Below the pieces are notes generated by a model. It saw only the letters and a program-made list of their open reading frames with translations. It searched no databases and was not told where the DNA came from. A stretch of DNA of 64,000 bases, taken from Lewinellaceae bacterium. Its GTDB lineage: Bacteria > Bacteroidota > Bacteroidia > Chitinophagales > Saprospiraceae. Below, one piece after another: positions 43,235 through 50,688 of this stretch; positions within the stretch are counted from its first letter, which is position 1; every line of letters starts with the position of its first letter. Both the position numbers and the translations under genes were made by a program. The DNA lies in contig JACJYE010000002.1 in the NCBI GenBank assembly GCA_020636255.1, positions 124,001-188,000 of the forward strand, in the 5' to 3' direction.

Positions 43235-44404
43235 ATGAAAAAACGTACCCTCATCAGCATACTGTTCCTGCTCCCTTTCTGGGGATGCCGGGACGACGTC
43301 ATCGGCCCCACTTCTGAGTGCACTGTGGAAGATCATTCGGGCCATCCCAACGCGGCGGCATATCAGAACATGATCGATACGTATACCAAAGCAGGCCTCC
43401 CCGGTATTTCGATGCTGGTGCGCGACCAGTACGGCACCTGGGCCGGAGCGGCCGGCATGGCGGACATCGAACGGCAGATCCCGATGCGGGCCTGCCATGT
43501 ATCCAAGGTGGCCAGCATCACCAAGTTGTTCATTGGCGCCTTGTCGATGAAGCTGGTAGAGGAAGGTTATTTCGAGCTTGATGACCCGCTGACGAAATGG
43601 CTGCCGAAACGGATCACGAAAAAAGTGGCCAACGCCGGACAGGCTACGATGGAAGACCTCTTGCGGCACACCAGCGGTATTCCCGATGTCATCGAGGACA
43701 ACGGTTTCTATCTGGCCGTACTGAACGACCCTTCAAAGTTCTGGAAACCGGAGGAACTGCTGGAATACATCTACAACGGCCCTGCGGTTTTTCCGGTACG
43801 CGAACGGGTGAGCTATTCCAATACCAACCTGCTGCTGGCCATTATGGTGATCGAATCCGCCACAGGGCGTTCGCATGCTGAATTGCTACGGGAGAAGATC
43901 CTGGATCCGCTGGGGCTCCAGGATTCCTATTATCACTGGCATGAGGCCCTGCCCCCTTTCACCGCTCAGGGCTATTACGACCTCTATAACAACGGCACCA
44001 TCCTGAACCTGTCTAATTTCAATACCGGCAGCGGCAACGGCTATGGCGGGCTCTACTCCACCGTTTTTGACCTGCAGGTGTTCATCGAAGCCCTGTTCCG
44101 GGAAAAGACGCTGCTACAGCCGGAAAGCCTGGAAACCATGCTTACATATACCGAACGGGAATACGATAACGACCGCGCTTTTGGCATCACCGTCAACAAA
44201 GACTTCATCGGCCGGGCGCCGGACGAATTCGGCCTGGGCCACCGCGGCCGCGACCTGGCCTATACCGCCGACCTTTACTACTTCCCCAACCAGGACATTA
44301 CCATCGCCTACCTGGTCAATTACGGCACGGACGCCAACAGCGGCCTGAAGCCGGTATTCCTGGAATTCAGGAATAAGATGGTAGATCTGATCATGGAGAA
44401 ATGA
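43235..44404 (+). CDS. Serine hydrolase lipoprotein (class C beta-lactamase / DD-peptidase family)
   Basis: A 389-residue lipoprotein: MKKRTLISILFLLPFWGC ends in a lipobox Cys (about residue 18). The penicillin-binding protein fold is indicated by the S-x-x-K motif SITK (Ser 94, Lys 97), the Y-x-N motif YSN in RVSYSNTNLLLAIM (about 190-200), and HRGRD in GLGHRGRDLAYTAD (about 330) in the place of the K-T-G triad. Beta-lactamase-family serine hydrolases of this kind include DD-carboxypeptidases, esterases and D-amino acid amidases. The role is open. Located in the inner or outer membrane facing the periplasm. Confidence 0.87.
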   Translation: MKKRTLISILFLLPFWGCRDDVIGPTSECTVEDHSGHPNAAAYQNMIDTYTKAGLPGISMLVRDQYGTWAGAAGMADIERQIPMRACHVSKVASITKLFIGALSMKLVEEGYFELDDPLTKWLPKRITKKVANAGQATMEDLLRHTSGIPDVIEDNGFYLAVLNDPSKFWKPEELLEYIYNGPAVFPVRERVSYSNTNLLLAIMVIESATGRSHAELLREKILDPLGLQDSYYHWHEALPPFTAQGYYDLYNNGTILNLSNFNTGSGNGYGGLYSTVFDLQVFIEALFREKTLLQPESLETMLTYTEREYDNDRAFGITVNKDFIGRAPDEFGLGHRGRDLAYTADLYYFPNQDITIAYLVNYGTDANSGLKPVFLEFRNKMVDLIMEK

Positions 44405-44494
44405 GCCTGGATTGTCCGGGCAGGAACAGATTTAGCGTGGAAAACGGGCAACAGAACGCGGGCAATAGCAGTTATGCTGTAAAACCGCCATTCG

Positions 44495-45244
44495 ATGAAA
44501 ATGTTATGCGCTCTGCTGTTGTTTACCCTGATGCCATGGCCGGGCCTTTTACATAGCCCGGCACAGGATGCCCTCCCGGGCCCGGCATCCGCCGTAGCAC
44601 ATCCCAGCCATCAGCAGTGGGATCAATTGTTACAGCAATACGTATCGGCAGACGGCCGCGTCGGCTATAAAGGCCTGGCTGCCGAAAAGGCTAAACTCGA
44701 GGGCTACCTGCATGAACTGGCGGCCCACCCGGCCAACAAAAACTGGAGCCGCGACGAACAGCTCGCCTACTGGATCAACGCATACAACGCCTTCACCGTA
44801 AAGCTCATCCTGGATCACTACCCGCTGAGCAGTATCCGGGATATTGACAACGGCAACCCCTGGGATGTACAGTGGATAAAGCTGGGCGACAAAACGCTTT
44901 CCCTCAACCAGATCGAGAACGACATCATCCGCAAGCAGTTCAACGAGCCGCGCATCCACTTTGCCATCAACTGCGCAGCCGCTTCCTGCCCGCCTTTGCT
45001 GAACAAGGCCTGGACAGCCGACAAGCTCGAGGCCTATCTGGATCAGCGGGCACGAAACTTCATCAATAACCCGCACTACAACAGGCTCAACGTTAAATCC
45101 GTACAGCTATCTAAAATATTCGAGTGGTATGCCGGGGATTTCGGCAGCATCATCCCTTTCCTCAACCGGTATGCCAAAGCCACCATAGCAGCCAATGCCA
45201 AGGTGGGCTACCTGGAGTACGACTGGAAGTTGAACGGAGAGTAG
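44495..45244 (+). CDS. DUF547 domain-containing exported protein
   Basis: A 249-residue exported protein with an N-terminal signal peptide (MKMLCALLLFTLMPWPGLLH). The DUF547 domain is clear: RDEQLAYWINAYNAFTVKLI (about 89-108), KTLSLNQIENDIIRKQF and EPRIHFAINCAAASCPPLLN (about 150-169), with conserved Cys residues. DUF547 proteins are common in the periplasm of Gram-negative bacteria and resemble transglutaminase-like folds, but no activity is firmly known. Next to a serine hydrolase lipoprotein, transcribed in the same direction with a 90-base gap. Confidence 0.88.
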   Translation: MKMLCALLLFTLMPWPGLLHSPAQDALPGPASAVAHPSHQQWDQLLQQYVSADGRVGYKGLAAEKAKLEGYLHELAAHPANKNWSRDEQLAYWINAYNAFTVKLILDHYPLSSIRDIDNGNPWDVQWIKLGDKTLSLNQIENDIIRKQFNEPRIHFAINCAAASCPPLLNKAWTADKLEAYLDQRARNFINNPHYNRLNVKSVQLSKIFEWYAGDFGSIIPFLNRYAKATIAANAKVGYLEYDWKLNGE

Positions 45245-45280
45245 CATTTGATCCATTAAACAGGATCAGAGAGAAAACTT

Positions 45281-46084
45281 CTAATCATACAGCGCAGAAA
45301 CCCAAAACGTAACAGCTTGCTCCGCCCAGTTCACCACCACTGGCAGGCAGGCTGGGCATATACCAGGAGAAATGATACCTCGGTTGCGGAAACCTTTGAA
45401 AAGGTTAAGGCTCATGAACCAGGGATAAGTATTCGAGTTGTGGTCAAAATAAGCTATGGTTTGCTCCTGGATCTGCTCCCACGAGAACCAGTTGTCGGCG
45501 TCAAAATCATAAAACCACAAGGCCAGAGCGTAACCGGCAATAGGCGTAGAGTTGCTGTATTCATCGATGTAGGCCGTTCTCAACTCCGTGAGCATGGCCT
45601 CGCATTTTTCGGAGGCTACTGCTCGCTCCCGGCATACATTATCAACTTTCTCCACTACAAATTGGCGGAGTTTTTCATTATCCTGTGCAATAGAAACGAA
45701 TTCTTGCTGATCATCGATCGTGAATCGGAAATATTCCAGCGGCCAGTTTTCCATGTAAATAGTACCACTCTCGTACAAAGCCTTTCTGAAAACTTCGTCG
45801 GCGCTGGCCCCAAAGCTGTATACGAGATCCCTGATCGTACCAGGGCCTACACCGCGGATACTGTCGATCTGTTCCAGATCTGTGAACCGACGGCCCGGCA
45901 GGCCGTTGCGTTCGCGCAGGATGCGGGCGGCAAGGGTACGGCCCATCGTACTGCCCGGGCCATCGGAAGGGTCGTCCTGGATGGTGCCGTCAAGGATCAT
46001 ATCCACGTTGCGGGCCCAGTTGAAAAATCCAACAATGCGATTCTGTATCCACAGGGGGATTTCGGGATGAGAAGTAACTGACAT
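45281..46084 (-). CDS. Helix-hairpin-helix protein of unknown function
   Basis: A 267-residue protein without signal peptide or membrane segment. Residues about 50-90 read LAARILRERNGLPGRRFTDL then EQIDSIRGVGPGTIRDLVYS, with the G-V-G-P-G-T core of a helix-hairpin-helix DNA-binding motif of the ComEA type. The rest is helical and acidic, with aromatic-rich ends (WFYDFDADNWFSWEQIQEQT). Two Cys residues in ICPACLP near the end could pair or bind metal. No known family. It converges with the DUF547 gene and has its own transcript. Confidence 0.65.
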   Translation of the reverse strand: MSVTSHPEIPLWIQNRIVGFFNWARNVDMILDGTIQDDPSDGPGSTMGRTLAARILRERNGLPGRRFTDLEQIDSIRGVGPGTIRDLVYSFGASADEVFRKALYESGTIYMENWPLEYFRFTIDDQQEFVSIAQDNEKLRQFVVEKVDNVCRERAVASEKCEAMLTELRTAYIDEYSNSTPIAGYALALWFYDFDADNWFSWEQIQEQTIAYFDHNSNTYPWFMSLNLFKGFRNRGIISPGICPACLPVVVNWAEQAVTFWVSALYD

Positions 46085-46293
46085 GCCTTTTGGCTGGAAA
46101 ATAGATTATTTGGAGCTCTTATGCTTAACGGTTAAAATGAAATAATAGTTAAATATTTCGAATTACCTTTTCGGGTGGCGGGATAAGCTCGAAAAACAGC
46201 ACAAACTACACGAAACAAGCCCATGTCACGGTACTCTCTTTGCTCAAGCTCCGCTATATTTTTCGCATATTTGCTGCACAATCCTATTCCGAC

Positions 46294-47364
46294 ATGAAGC
46301 GTACGTTCCTATTCCTGCTACTGTGTGCCAGCCTATCAGCCTGGGGCCAGAAGCGGGTGTTGCTCGAAAAATACACCTCCGCCTTCTGCGGCGCCTGCCC
46401 CAACGGGCATCTGGTTGCAGAAGCACTGGCAGCCCAGTATCCGGAACTGGTGCTCGTTTTTCACCATAGTGAGGTGGACGCCATGGGCCTGCCGCAAAGC
46501 ACGGAATGGAAAAACGCCTTCAACCTGCCGGGCACTCCGCTCGGTATTATCGATCGACAGGGGCCTTCTGACAGTGAGATGGCCCTGTTGCCGGGCGAGT
46601 GGGAAGAACGCTTACTGGAGCAAATGCAAACACCCGCTTATGTCCAGATCGGGCTCAACGGCCATTACGACGGCTTCTCACGGAGCCTTAGCCTCGATGT
46701 CACGGCTATCTTCGAAACGCCGCCGCCGCAAGGCGAGTTGCACCTCAATGTGATGGCCACCGAAGACTCCGTCATCCACGCCGGCTGGGGCTACGACCAG
46801 TCCAACTACTACAACGAAGTGGAAGGCCACCCGCTCTACGGGCTGGGGCACCCCATCTATTTTTACCCCCACCGGCACGTCATCCGCGATATTCTGGACG
46901 GCGCCTGGGGCACAACCGGTGTTTTCCCGCCAGTACCCGAAACCGGGATCCCCTATCAACACCATTACGATTACCCGGTTTCCTGGGCCTGGAACCACCA
47001 GCGGCTGAAACTCGTCGTATTCGTTTCCCTTTATGACGAAACATCCCCGGCAAAGCGCATGGTGCTCAATACCACGGAGATACCGCTGTTCAGCCTGGCC
47101 CCCACCCCGGCTTCTCCTCCCCCCGCCAAGTTGCCTACTGCGCTCAAATCCTTCCCCAATCCCGCTTCAGGCCATCTATGGGTAGAATGCCCCTCCCTTA
47201 CCCAAAGCCTGGCCTTGCTGAGCCTGGACGGGAAGTTCTTGTATAAAAAGGCCCGGCCGGAAAAAACAGAGGAAATAGATATAGCCGGCCTGCCTCCGGG
47301 CCTGTATTTCTTACAGGCTATCACCGATGCCGGCATCCTTAGCCAAAAGATCGCCATCCAATGA
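46294..47364 (+). CDS. Omp28-like secreted protein with thioredoxin-type CxxC and T9SS sorting domain
   Basis: A 356-residue exported protein (signal peptide MKRTFLFLLLCASLSAWG; ATG 46294). It begins with a thioredoxin-like strand and active-site-type motif VLLEKYTSAFCGACPNGHLV (C-x-x-C at about residues 33-36), as in Omp28-related proteins. The middle is a beta domain with long aromatic stretches. The last 75 residues (LKSFPNPASGHLWVEC, LALLSLDGKFLY, GLPPGLYFLQAITDAG) form a type A T9SS sorting domain, so it should be secreted or surface-attached. The stop codon overlaps the next start by four bases. Confidence 0.85.
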   Translation: MKRTFLFLLLCASLSAWGQKRVLLEKYTSAFCGACPNGHLVAEALAAQYPELVLVFHHSEVDAMGLPQSTEWKNAFNLPGTPLGIIDRQGPSDSEMALLPGEWEERLLEQMQTPAYVQIGLNGHYDGFSRSLSLDVTAIFETPPPQGELHLNVMATEDSVIHAGWGYDQSNYYNEVEGHPLYGLGHPIYFYPHRHVIRDILDGAWGTTGVFPPVPETGIPYQHHYDYPVSWAWNHQRLKLVVFVSLYDETSPAKRMVLNTTEIPLFSLAPTPASPPPAKLPTALKSFPNPASGHLWVECPSLTQSLALLSLDGKFLYKKARPEKTEEIDIAGLPPGLYFLQAITDAGILSQKIAIQ

Positions 47365-48716
47365 TACTGCCGCCAGACTTTACCGAACAGATAAAAGCTC
47401 AGTTGGGTGACGAATGGCCCGCTTTCCTGAATGCCCTCGCCTCCCCTGCCCCTACCAGTATCCGTTTCAATCTTTTAAAAAATATTAATTGGCAGGAAAA
47501 TATTGATAAAGTAAAATGGGAACCCAACGGAGTATATCTATCCACACGCCCGGTATTCACCCTTGACCCTGCCTTTCACGCCGGAGCGTACTATGTACAG
47601 GAAGCCTCTTCTATGTTCGTAGGAGAAGCGGTGCGCCAGCTCGTCCCGGCGGGCCGCTTCGTGCGGGCGCTGGACCTCTGCGCGGCGCCCGGAGGAAAAA
47701 CAACCTTGCTGCAATCGGCCCTGAGCCGGGGCAGCCTTTTACTGGCCAACGAAGTCATCCGGCCGCGTTATCAGATCCTCCGGGAGAACCTCATGCGATG
47801 GGGGGCGGCCAACATCTTCAGCAGCAATCTGGACAGTAGTGCTTTCGGGGCGCTTCAGGGATATTTCGGGCTGGTGCTCGTAGATGCGCCTTGTTCCGGG
47901 GAAGGCTTATTCCGCAAGGATGCCGATGCGGTTGGGGAGTGGTCGCCCGACAATGTGCAGCTCTGCTGCGGGCGGCAGAAGCGCATATTGGCCGACGCAG
48001 TGGCCCTGCTGGAGCCGGGAGGGATATTGCTGTATAGCACCTGTACCTATAACCGGTTTGAAAATGAAGAGAACGCCGCCTGGCTGGCCGATCAGTTTGG
48101 GGTGGAGCCGCTTCGGCTGCAATTGCATCCCGAGTGGAATATTGTGGAGCGGGAATGGGGGTATCAGTTCTACCCCCACCGGGTACGGGGTGAAGGGTTC
48201 TACCTGGCAGCTTTCCGCCGCCCGCCCGGGCCGGCATTCCAGATGCCCCGGCTTAAGGACAAAGCGCCAACTGGCCTGGCGCTACTTTCGCGGCCGGTTA
48301 TTGAGCGCCTGGAGCCATGGGTGCGGGATACTGCCGCGCTGGCCTTTTTCGAAAACAAAAACGGCATGATCGTAGCCATTCCCCGAACACTGGAGGAAGA
48401 GGCCCGCTTCCTGAGCCAGGCTTTGGGACGGGTTCAGATGGGTACGGAGATCGGAAGTTTTAAGAACAAGGATTTTGTGCCGGCCCATGCGCTTGCCCTC
48501 AGCCCGCTGGCTGCGGCCGGCATACCCCGGGTAGCGCTTGATCGGGATACAGCGCTCTTATTCCTGAAAAAGGAAAATATCCGTTTGCCCCATCAGCCTA
48601 TGGGCTGGATGCTGGCCAGCTACCAGGGCCTCGGCCTGGGCTGGGCCAAGGGCCTTGCCAACCGCCTCAACAACTACCTGCCCAAAGAATGGCGCATCAG
48701 GATGGATATTAACTGA
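47361..48716 (+). CDS. NOL1/NOP2/Sun-family RNA cytosine-C5 methyltransferase (RsmF-like)
   Basis: A 451-residue enzyme that adds methyl to cytosine-5 in rRNA using SAM. Motif I is LDLCAAPGGKTTLLQ (about 110-124), motif IV is VDAPCSGEGLFRKD (about 173-186, catalytic-type Cys), and motif VI is YSTCTYNRFENEEN (about 223-236) with the catalytic Cys. The C-terminal extension with a PUA-like region (about 300-451) fits RsmF/YebU of E. coli, which methylates C1407 of 16S rRNA. The ATG overlaps the stop of the Omp28-like gene, an odd pairing of functions. Confidence 0.92.
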   Translation: MILPPDFTEQIKAQLGDEWPAFLNALASPAPTSIRFNLLKNINWQENIDKVKWEPNGVYLSTRPVFTLDPAFHAGAYYVQEASSMFVGEAVRQLVPAGRFVRALDLCAAPGGKTTLLQSALSRGSLLLANEVIRPRYQILRENLMRWGAANIFSSNLDSSAFGALQGYFGLVLVDAPCSGEGLFRKDADAVGEWSPDNVQLCCGRQKRILADAVALLEPGGILLYSTCTYNRFENEENAAWLADQFGVEPLRLQLHPEWNIVEREWGYQFYPHRVRGEGFYLAAFRRPPGPAFQMPRLKDKAPTGLALLSRPVIERLEPWVRDTAALAFFENKNGMIVAIPRTLEEEARFLSQALGRVQMGTEIGSFKNKDFVPAHALALSPLAAAGIPRVALDRDTALLFLKKENIRLPHQPMGWMLASYQGLGLGWAKGLANRLNNYLPKEWRIRMDIN

Positions 48717-48719
48717 ATG

Positions 48720-48823
48720 GAGATACGGTGGCTCCGCCGCTGCTGCCTTTCCCCACGGGCGATGCCCGTGGCTGAGTTCCTACACCCTTTGGGCGAGATA
48801 GTGGCTCCGCCGCTGCTGCCTTT
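48720..48823 (-). repeat. 74-bp repeat family, opposite orientation
   Basis: GAGATACGGTGGCTCCGCCG starts at 48720 and GAGATAGTGGCTCCGCCGCT at 48795 (period about 75), both followed by GCTGCTGCCTTT. In between is the hairpin CCACGGGC-GAT-GCCCGTGG and CCCTTTGGGCGAGATA. Read on the minus strand this matches the units at 29519-29690. It lies between two convergent genes, directly after the stop codon at 48716. Confidence 0.75.
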
Positions 48824-48831
48824 GTTTGTTA

Positions 48832-49512
48832 TTATCCTAGCCGGCCCATATCGCGCACCAGAATTTTGCCGCGGTTGAAATAGATCAGGTCCGATTTTTT
48901 CAATTCGTTCAGCACCAGGGTAACCGTTTGTCGCGAGGTACAGGTAATATTGGCGATATCCTGGTGGGTCAGGGAGTGCTTCAGCAACATTTCGTAGCCT
49001 ACCCGGCGGCCGCGCTTATCTACTGATTCCTTAATAAAGTCGATGATACGGGTCCGGGCATCTTTGAATATGAGGGATTCCAGTTTGTGTTCAGCTTTCA
49101 TCAACCGGCCGCCGAAGAGGTTCATGATATGGGTGCAGAGTTCGAAATTGCTGCGCATAAGCACTTTGAGGTGCTCCACCCGAAGCTGGTAAAGGTGGAC
49201 ATCTTCCTTTAGGGCCTGGGCGAAATCGGAGCGGTGTTGTTCGCCGATCAGCCCGAGTTCGCCAAACATGGCGGTGGGGTGGATGAGCGACTTGATGATC
49301 TCTTTGCCGTCGCTGGAATGGGTGCCGATCTTGACGGTCCCTTTAGCCAGGAAAAAGAGGTGGTCCGAAGGTTCACCGGGCATGTAAATAAAGCTATACT
49401 TGGGTTTGACCTTATACTCCATCATTTCGGCCAGCCGGGCTTTATCGTCGGCAGAGAGCACGGAAAAAAGGGGGAACAGATCGATAAAGGATGTTTTAAA
49501 TTCCGCATTCAT
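48832..49512 (-). CDS. Crp/Fnr-family transcriptional regulator
   Basis: A 226-residue regulator with an N-terminal cyclic-nucleotide-binding beta roll (about 15-125, with FIYMPGEPSDHLFFLAKGTV and MFGELGLIGEQHRSDFAQAL), a long dimerisation helix, and a C-terminal Crp-type winged helix (SLTHQDIANITCTSRQTVTL, about 178-197). There are no N-terminal Cys residues that could hold an Fnr iron-sulfur cluster. The ligand is therefore unknown, with cAMP or another small molecule possible. Encoded alone between unrelated neighbours. Global regulation of metabolism is the usual role of this family. Confidence 0.92.
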   Translation of the reverse strand: MNAEFKTSFIDLFPLFSVLSADDKARLAEMMEYKVKPKYSFIYMPGEPSDHLFFLAKGTVKIGTHSSDGKEIIKSLIHPTAMFGELGLIGEQHRSDFAQALKEDVHLYQLRVEHLKVLMRSNFELCTHIMNLFGGRLMKAEHKLESLIFKDARTRIIDFIKESVDKRGRRVGYEMLLKHSLTHQDIANITCTSRQTVTLVLNELKKSDLIYFNRGKILVRDMGRLG

Positions 49513-49717
49513 AACATTGCATTTTTATGGCAGCGCCAGATTAATACCGCCCGGGTTGCATAGCTCAGAGCCCGGCTTTTTTTTATTCGGGACATTTACA
49601 TGAAAAGACACTAATAATTTAGCTGCCCCCTATGGAAGGCGGATTTTTTTTTGAGGCATATCCTCTTAGGCGCTATAAAAAAAGTAAGGCCGGAGTAACG
49701 GGATCGTTCTGCGGGGG

Positions 49718-50656
49718 TCAGTACTGGATGTTCAGTGAATCGCGGAAGCTGTTATAACCGGCGAAGATGCCCTGCCCCCCGTCGATATTATCGAACAGGA
49801 TGACGGGTTCGGAGAAGGGAGAACCGGAAGATTGCCGCTGGCGGCTCAGGGCGGCAAAATAGCGGTAGTATTCTTCTGAGACGGTGCGAAGGTCGACGAA
49901 GAGCTTGCCGAGCATTTCCTGGCCACGCTTCAGGGTGATCCGCAGCGGGACATCAAAATCGACGAATTTGCTGCCGAAAGCCTCATCGCTCAGCAGCAGC
50001 CCGCCACTGATATGGGCTACCTGAAAATTAGTATTGTCCTGTGGGTCAAACATGATCGGCAGGAGGTATTGGCCGGTGATCAGGGTATCGGCCTCGATAG
50101 CCTCGTAGGTAAAGATCTGCTGGATCAGGTTGATGTGGTAAAAATTGGGCCCTTCGCCTGGCCCCTCGAAACTCAGCCGCAGGTTGTAGGCCATGATGAA
50201 CAGGCTGTCTTCAGGCTCGTCTTCCAACTGCAGCCCGCTCACTTCCGCAGCAAGTATTTGCGTAGAAGCCGGTATCCTGCTCTTGGCCATGGCGGGTTCA
50301 TAACCCGGAGCACTGACCTTGATCGTATAATCCACATTGGCTTCCGGCACCAGGCTGGCGGTAGCATAATACGGGAATTCGGAGGCTTGTTTGGGGTCTA
50401 TCAGCTGCAGGGTTTCGAGAAAGGTATCGCCCTGATAGATCTCCACGGTGGCGTTAAGGACATATTCTATATCGCGGGATTCGAGGATGGGCTGCCACTT
50501 GGAAACGACGACCTGCACGGCGCGGTCCTGCGTAAAATTACTAACGACGACCAACTGGGGTGTTTCCTGGCCCAGGTCCAAAGGAGCAGGCTCTTCACAG
50601 GCCGTGAAAAGGAGTGGAAAGGAAATACAGATGAGTAAGTAAAGTCGCCGGTACAT
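49718..50656 (-). CDS. DUF4249 lipoprotein, partner of the TonB-dependent receptor
   Basis: A 312-residue lipoprotein starting MYRRLYLLICISFPLLFTAC (ATG 50656), with the lipobox Cys at about residue 20. The body is beta-rich and matches DUF4249, with the opening PQLVVVSNFTQDRAVQVVVS and the segment YQGDTFLETLQL. DUF4249 proteins sit downstream of particular TonB-dependent receptors in Bacteroidota and are thought to act as surface-exposed accessory lipoproteins, perhaps like SusD. It follows the receptor by 32 bases and has a second promoter candidate at 50678-50685. Ligand unknown. Confidence 0.87.
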   Translation of the reverse strand: MYRRLYLLICISFPLLFTACEEPAPLDLGQETPQLVVVSNFTQDRAVQVVVSKWQPILESRDIEYVLNATVEIYQGDTFLETLQLIDPKQASEFPYYATASLVPEANVDYTIKVSAPGYEPAMAKSRIPASTQILAAEVSGLQLEDEPEDSLFIMAYNLRLSFEGPGEGPNFYHINLIQQIFTYEAIEADTLITGQYLLPIMFDPQDNTNFQVAHISGGLLLSDEAFGSKFVDFDVPLRITLKRGQEMLGKLFVDLRTVSEEYYRYFAALSRQRQSSGSPFSEPVILFDNIDGGQGIFAGYNSFRDSLNIQY

Positions 50657-50677
50657 ACGCCCGATGTTGATTGCAAA

Positions 50678-50685
50678 CAAATATA
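50678..50685 (-). promoter_or_regulatory. -7 promoter element for the DUF4249 gene (TATATTTG)
   Basis: TATATTTG on the minus strand matches TAnnTTTG exactly and lies 21 bases before the ATG at 50656, close to the 3' end of the receptor gene. No -33 TTTG at standard spacing was found, so this may be a weak internal promoter. Confidence 0.4.
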
Positions 50686-50688
50686 CAA

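Noticed and set aside
49550..49584. tRNA-like stretch (GCATAGCTCAG) and a hairpin followed by eight T upstream of the Crp/Fnr gene
   Set aside because: No anticodon or T arm follows, so it is not a tRNA. The 7-bp stem before the T-run could be a terminator on the plus strand, but no plus-strand gene ends there, so an unknown small RNA cannot be supported.
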